This document shows positions 57,833-64,000 of a stretch of DNA of 64,000 bases, piece by piece. A program made the translations under genes and the position numbers. The stretch spans positions 1,487,001 through 1,551,000 of the forward strand of contig CALSFV010000213.1 of the NCBI GenBank assembly GCA_943737045.1, in the 5' to 3' direction. The number at the start of each line of letters is the position of its first letter. The first letter of the stretch is position 1. The notes under the pieces were generated by a model, which was given only the letters and a program-made list of their open reading frames with translations, was not told where the DNA came from and searched no databases. The stretch is from Parapristionchus giblindavisi (lineage: Eukaryota; Nematoda; Chromadorea; Rhabditida; Diplogasteridae).

Positions 57833-58255
57833 AGGATATAGTATAATAAGAGATCAAGATAGATTGACTTAGATTGTGATAGGATGGAACCTGAAGGAAC
57901 TGATTGAGTGGGCAGGCTTTTAAGTGAAAATTATGAATATTATCAATTTCAAAATACATATTAAACTTTGAGATTCTTACAATCTACGACTATCCCCATA
58001 TAACCTCTAGATAATATCTTTTTCCATTTATTACTTAAGGGGCTGTCCTTTAAGGGACAATTCGTTGTGACACAGAGACCATTACTAGAGTTGAACAATG
58101 AGAATAAGTATGATAGAAATGGATAAGAGAATAAGATAAGATAAGAGATATATCACAGTCGTTGCGGGTCCGTGATCAGGTTAGGAGAGATAGGGGGGAT
58201 TGGCAAATGTCACTCGGAAGGATTATTGATGGGGTAGACTTGATTATCGATTGAT

Positions 58256-61200
58256 TTAGATCAAATGATGATCACCAGCGATGAAGGCAGCTGCCTCGCT
58301 CGTATACATCTGAAATGATCAAAGATCAATAGGTTTTTGAAATGATAGATCAAAGATCAATCAAGTCAGTTTGTGATTGTTAGATGTGGTGTAGGTACCG
58401 TACATGAGATTGCGATGGCAGATCGACCTTGGCGATGCTTGTATAGTCGAGAAGAGCGAGATCCTCCTCATCGAGAACAGTCTGAAGGAAAGAGTACGGT
58501 AATACATTCAGTTCACGATACTTTCATATGGTAACAAGCCAATTAACGATATTGTGACGGTAATAAAGTCAGTTGACGATAGAAGAGTGAAGTGTGCTTA
58601 CCATAGCCATGACTGCCAATACGGGTTTGTTGGCAGTCTTTGCCAGTCGGGTCTCGACCAAATGGAGAAGATATTCATCAAATAGTAATCTCATCAGATG
58701 AAAATGACCGAATGAATGGGCGGATCGAAGAGTCAGATCACGAATCACCATTGAACTGAAATTATTCATTGATTTATTCATTATTTTACAATCTGATTAT
58801 AGATTTTTTTATAGCCACGAAAATTGATTTTTCATGATTGAGGCGTTTGCGAGACATATACAGGGTGATAATTGATTTACTTTCTTCCATAGATTCACAA
58901 CCTTTCTCCAACACAGGGAGAGCGGTGATTGAATACTTTGCAAAATACCAAAAAAATACGGTAGAATGTATTAGCCTTTAGCCGTCTGCGCTCTCTTAGT
59001 TTTTGGTATTCTCTTTTTTTCGATCTACCGTGTTCTCTGACTCTCGACGACGTTGTGTTATTATTGATTAATCATACCTGTAGAAGCTCCAATTGAGTAG
59101 GAATTGTTTTGAATGTTTCGCCTGTTCAACCAGTGGTTGATCATGATATTTTGCCAGTACCTAAATGTTATTAATTTCTAATTTTGCTCACGAGATATAT
59201 TATACAACAATATGTAACTTTTTAAAATATTACTGCCAATTCTCCTTCTACGCAGTGGTACGCAGTTTTATCTCGTAAATAGTTCAATCTATATTGACGA
59301 TGGAATATTTCTTATTCCTACCTGATCTAGTACGGCCTCCATCCATTCTGCCCATTCATCCAATGATTTCCTCTTTGTGATGTTCTCTTTGAACGATTCC
59401 GTCAACTGTCGCACCATCATCGGATCACATCTAGAATGAAAAAAAATTATAAAATCTATAAAAATATTAATTCTTATAATAATAATTGTTATAAAAATTT
59501 TTAAAAAAACCGTACCTGGACACCCACTCGGCCTGCTCCTGTACGATCGATAGATCAACTCTGAAAAATATCGATTTTTCTAAGCCATACTCTTATGATA
59601 CAGTACTCAATACATATAATATCGATTAGGTACCATACTCTATCATCAACTACCGTACCTGTTAAGGTCATCGAGCATACAGCGTGTGCTCTCGTCGCTG
59701 TTGCATACGATGCGGGCGGCGTGTGACAGATGGGAGATGGAGGTGTATCTGGAATCAATCGATAATATTGATCAGTCAATCGATATTTAGGATTCTATAC
59801 ACTATTGCACGAGTATATGAAAAAATATCTTGAGAAGCACTTCGTCAATCAATAATACAAATAAAAATCACTCACTTTCGTACAGTCCGTGCCATCATGC
59901 GTGCAGCGATCTCCTTCCTGCGGACGATATCCTGAACAGAAGACTACTATCATCTACATACCGTAACATAACAATATGGACTACCGTAATCTAAAATTAT
60001 CGTACCTCAGGTGCCCCTTCGGACGTCTTTCTCGCTGTGGCCTCGACGTTGCGTGCAAAATTGCGCAGCAGAATATTCGTGCTCTCGGACACAGTAACTG
60101 AACGGTTATCGATTGATTTATGCTAGACAGTGATTGATTGAACGGATTATTGATTGATCAACTCACGATTGACTTTGGTTGCGAGGAGATCGGGTACGAG
60201 CACTTCACAGATGACCTGTAATGATTGAAATCAAATTATGAAGATCAAAGATCAAACTGAAAACGATCAAGGATTAAACTATGAAAGTCGAAACAGGATA
60301 ATTCAAGTATGCAAGATTACATATTATAGATTATTCTATAAAATATAAGCATAAAAGATCAAAGATCAAACCTGGAAGAAGGCAAAATCGGTGACGGCGA
60401 CGAACTTCTTCACTTGAGGGAGTGAGCATAGGGCGATCTTGATCTCGCGAGTGAGAGGAATCGAATCGGGACCAATCACACTGAAATTATATACATTCAT
60501 CGTCTGTTATATCATATTTTCCATTTACTTGACTGCGAAGATATCTGATAAATGTTTAATTTGCACTATTCGGACATATTATTTTAGTAGGAATTTGATT
60601 TGTCCATATTCCTATTAAGTGAATGCTAATGTGTGACGTTCGTTGCCTGATGGACCTTTGCCGTCACGCAAAATATCATTACATTCGCCTTACGTACACA
60701 AGTGGAAAACATCGATTTTTAATAGAGGTAAGTGACGGCGTAGGCATTCAGGCGAATGTAACGACGCATACTATTAAATAGAATAAATGAATAAATAATC
60801 TATTTTCTAACCCAAGCTCGTCGTGCTGCCAGAATCTCGACCAAGCCTCTTCCACACCCTCGAAGCGCAGCTCACGCACACAATACAGTACTTCCTGGAA
60901 CGATTACAGTATCATCCTGATTACGGTACATAGATGTATCAATCAATAATTCAAATGGTTATCATACCTGGCAGTTGGTGTGGTAGGCATCGACGAATTT
61001 GATTACATGATCAAAGTTCAGATCGAGTTGGTGCAAATATCGATCGATATCGGGAGATGAGGGAATCGTATATCGCGGAACTTCGCCCGATCCGACCATG
61101 ATTTTGACTTGATCTGCAAAATCTACCAATATTTTACAGTTTATGGTATAAATTAATCGATAAATGTACCTTCCGAACTGGATACAGTACTCTGGAGGTA

Positions 61201-62420
61201 ATCCATGGGCTTGCTATCGGACTGACTGGTCGTATCAATTGGTTGGGAGGATACGATAGTGTCCTGCGGGGATACGGTAGTCGAGGAGGTGGGAGATCTG
61301 AAAGGAACCATGAGGATAGATTGAAGTTTTTATTGATTTAACGAGATGAATGTGGTTAAAAATCTTAGCGGAAGAATCAACAGGGCTAAAAAAATAAGTA
61401 AAATGAGTTGAAAAATCAATAATACGTACACATTTGCCCTGGATGATCTACCACCTTGAGCGGATGAGTAACTGCACTCAGACTTTCCTGATCTGCAATC
61501 GATAATGTTCGTTATCATTTTTATATAGTTTCCATGCATATGAACTCTTTTGCTAACAATAATACCATCTCGAAACCGAGTATTGATTGATTTTAAACCG
61601 GAAAATATCGATTACCTTTTAGTGGATCTTACGACGGGCGGATCGCACGCATACTCCGAAGCGAACGTTTCCAGCGCCGAGTTGGCTCTCAAACGGATAC
61701 CGTAATAGTGGTACCTGAATATCGATTGATTACGGTATTGATTTATTGATGATAGGGACAAGAAATAGCCAAGTGCTTTGAATATGAAGTTAGTTTAAGA
61801 ACAAATCATTCTCTACCTCGACACAGAATATTCTATTGTCTTTGTTATTATGCCAAAGAGGCAGTCAGACTACAGTAGCGCATTATTAACCAGACACCAA
61901 TCAATACAATCTCCGAGGATACCGTACTTCGAGTTTCCTCTCGTTCCAAGACGCCGCGTCCTCAGTCCTTCGAATATCGATCGAATCAGCTTTCCGAAAG
62001 ACGCGGCGTTCACCGCGTCCAAACCCGATTGGTGACAGTGGCTGAAAGAATGGGCCAGTATTTACCAGAACTCTCAAGGATGCGAGCTAAAAAATTATAA
62101 CCGCTCGCCACAACAGCGAATGGTGAAGAATGAGTGAGGGGGCATACCGTTTGTAGTGTTCGTACAGTGTACATCTCGGTAGAGAGGAACCTTCAGCTCG
62201 TTCGTAGTTCGCCTTCAGCCAGGCAATCTGCAAATATTGAACTAATTACGGCTATTTTTCGGCGTAACCAAGGCGAATTTAAAGTATTTTAAGTCGAAAC
62301 CACGAGAGCCGGGAAATGAAACTGGGACCTTGCGGACCGGGAAATAGAATTGTACATTACTTGTGATGGACGAACACCACCGGGTAGTCGGGACGGACTA
62401 GGCGAAGAGGGCTCTGTCAT
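58256..62420 (-). CDS. daf-19: RFX-family transcription factor, DAF-19 orthologue, 19 exons, 563 residues
   Basis: Exons from the start: 62361-62420, 62148-62227, 61928-62041, 61616-61714, 61430-61492, 61170-61297, 60968-61113, 60812-60894, 60372-60480, 60167-60215, 60006-60097, 59876-59931, 59659-59748, 59516-59560, 59322-59430, 59078-59160, 58602-58755, 58404-58481, 58256-58309. All phases agree; 1692 nt. RFX proteins bind X-box promoters and switch on ciliary genes; DAF-19 is the sole worm member. Residues 21-96 form the winged-helix DNA-binding domain (IAWLKANYERAEG, LPRCTLYEHYKRHC, AASFGKLIRSIF, LRTRRLGTRGNSKYHYYGIR). After a Ser/Thr-rich linker, the B/C and dimerisation regions follow (HQLDLNFDHVIKFVDAYH, ICEVLVPDLL, RNFARNVEA, YTSISHLSHAAR, VQEQAEWVSRCD). 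The closing SMVIRDLTLRSAHSFGHFHL is nearly invariant in RFX1-3. No activation region precedes the DNA-binding domain in this model, so it resembles a short isoform; longer isoforms may start upstream. Confidence 0.96.
60633..60777. repeat. Inverted repeat in an RFX-gene intron
   Basis: Arms of ~36 bp (GTGACGTTCGTTGCCTGATG to TTTGCCGTCAC, and GTGACGGCGTAGGCATTCAG to GTAACGACGC) are imperfect inverses separated by ~65 bp. The element lies in the 60,481-60,811 intron. It resembles a small MITE, but no second copy was identified with certainty. Confidence 0.6.
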
Positions 62421-62965
62421 TCCTAACCTACTGCGCTCTCGTTCCTCCTCATCTTCCCCACCCCGTCTTACACACTAGACGCCTATCTCTCCCTCTCCCT
62501 CTTGCCCAATCTCTCCTTCTCCCTTCTCTCTCTTCCGCCCTTCGTCTCTTCTCTCCATCAATTCGGATGGATGTGCGTGGAGAAATGAAAGAAAGAAGGA
62601 GAGGTAGAGTGAGAGAGTGAGAGATGGAGAGAAATGGAGAGGGAGAGAAGAAGGAAGAAGGAGAGAATAGGCAGAGGTAGAGCAGGTCTGATTTACGAGG
62701 CAATCTTAGGTAGGTGCATTCAAGGGGGAAAGGCCCCCTTCCGGTCTTAACTCCGGCTCTCGGAGCATTTTTCGTTGTTATGTATAGAAGCATAAGAAGG
62801 ATTTAGAAGAAGAAGAAGAAAAAGAAGAGGAAAAGAAGGGGAAGAGGAGGAAAAGCAATCGAGATGAGATGGACCTACGTCTCTTTTTCGTCTATCTCTC
62901 TCTCCCTTCCCTCTCCTCCTCGCTCATCTGAATTTAGGCGCATTAGGAGCATCCTGCGAAAACGA

Positions 62966-62997
<32 letters not shown>

Positions 62998-64000
62998 GAG
63001 AGGGAGAGGGAGAGGGAGAGGGAGAGGGAGAGGGAGAGGGAGATGGAGATGGAGATGGAGATGGAGAGGGAGAGGGAGGAGAAGGAGAGGTGGAGAGACA
63101 ACGACGAAGAGCCTCTTCTTCGTCTCATCTCCTATTACTATTAGTCTCAGGGCCCATATTTCTGTGTCTCTCAGTCCATTCTTGAAAAGGCAGACGAAGG
63201 AATTCTGACTATTTTGTGTGTGAACGAGTCTATACCAACAATGACGGTCTAGAATTTACTTGTTCAAATCGCATGTAAAGAGCATTGAAGTCCTACACTA
63301 TCAACAGAAAATCGCGTTATAAACGAGTGTTTGCAATAAACCATAGTATTCTGTCTATTTTGAAGTCCAGAACAACATCGAAACTTTCACAAAACCAATG
63401 CTCTCTCGATTTCAATGGTTTAGATCTGAATACTTTGAACGATTTTAGAGCATCGCTGTACTTATTACGAATAAGCGCAGCAACCGAGAAATGAGTTTTC
63501 TTTTTTTCTAGATCTCAAAGATATGATAATCCAGTGAAGAAAAACGGTATGAACATGTTTCTGGTAGCCTGCAATGCCCATAGAAGAAGGTCGATGAGTG
63601 AAGTAGCGAGACCGCGAATCCTCATCTATCGTCATACTGTAGGAGTACGGTAGGTCGATCAGAATACGGTAGGTCAGACTATGGGTCAGATCGGTGATCG
63701 AAGGAGAGACGAAGTAGCTGAACAAGCAGCAGAAGAAAGAATCTAAGAGTGGGAGTGGAGACCGCCCGCTGTTGAGATGATGATGAGGAAAGACTGGTTG
63801 CTATGGTGAATAAGGAGAGGGAGAGGGAGAGGGAGAGTGAGAGGGAGAGATAAAGAAAGGGAGAGGGAGAGAGGAGAATAAAGAGGGAAAGATAGAGAGA
63901 GATAGGGAGAGAGGGAGAGGGAGAAAGAGGAAAAAGACAGAGGGTAGAGGGAGAGCATGGACTCAGTATAGGAATGTTCCCTCTCTCTCTTCTAGTATGT
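62421..64000. other. Purine-rich upstream region of the RFX gene
   Basis: GGGAGA arrays at 62,970-63,085 (with a GGAGAT variant block) and 63,808-63,957. A candidate minus-strand exon starts near 63,635 (after CTACAG, reading MTIDEDSRSRYFTHRPSSMG) and could belong to a longer RFX isoform or a neighbouring gene, but it was not joined to anything. Confidence 0.4.

Noticed and set aside
1..64000. tRNA, rRNA or spliced-leader RNA genes
   Set aside because: I looked for T-loop GGTTCGAAT-type boxes and conserved rRNA or SL blocks and saw none convincing. A covariance-model scan would be needed to exclude a diverged tRNA.

Overview
The window is nuclear DNA from a nematode, most likely a chromadorean of the Rhabditida/Diplogastrida type. 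The evidence is a textbook cuticle collagen gene at 39.05-40.64 kb, short GC-richer exons set in AT-rich introns, the TTTCAG-type 3' splice site throughout, possible trans-splice acceptors just before start codons, and an RFX (DAF-19) gene. The genus cannot be fixed from sequence alone.

Layout. (1) 0.5-5.9 kb, + strand: an 18-exon gene for an unrecognised 568-residue charged, probably nuclear protein. One intron holds a 22-bp minisatellite and flanks a tandem exon/intron duplication. (2) 5.9-8.5 kb: isolated exon-like fragments and simple sequence. (3) 8.57-10.13 kb: a decayed but intron-containing glycogen phosphorylase pseudogene. (4) 10.1-15.2 kb: duplicated and triplicated intron/exon-like modules without an intact gene. 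(5) 15.9-18.4 kb: two ~266-bp arms in inverted orientation around a 2-kb core, a mobile-element candidate. (6) 18.4-26.2 kb: gene-poor DNA with miniature inverted-repeat elements (MITEs), a 39-bp tandem repeat, a polypurine tract and an ACTAAC-rich tract. (7) 26.24-37.88 kb: a tandem satellite of 48 units (229-262 bp) in several subfamilies, with a four-unit AABB higher-order period of about 990 bp in its right half. Every unit keeps a 3' splice-site-like and a 5' splice-site-like sequence. (8) 38.20-38.34 kb: a MITE with 17-bp terminal inverted repeats (TIRs) and a perfect 8-bp target duplication. (9) 39.05-40.64 kb, +: cuticle collagen, 5 exons, 360 residues. (10) 42.21-50.67 kb, -: a 17-exon gene for a 540-residue tandem HMG-box protein. 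(11) 50.8-58.2 kb: GGGAGA-type hexamer arrays and two MITE families. (12) 58.26-62.42 kb, -: a 19-exon RFX/DAF-19 gene whose first exon splices directly into the DNA-binding domain. (13) 62.4-64 kb: purine-rich DNA upstream of it.

The four intact genes look unrelated in pathway: two nuclear DNA-binding proteins, one extracellular matrix protein and one unknown. There is no sign of an operon. Exon models were joined by hand. For each intact gene all splice phases agree and the total coding length is a multiple of three (1707, 1083, 1623 and 1692 nt), which is strong internal support. The most unusual feature is the satellite, which looks like an amplified exon-plus-intron module.
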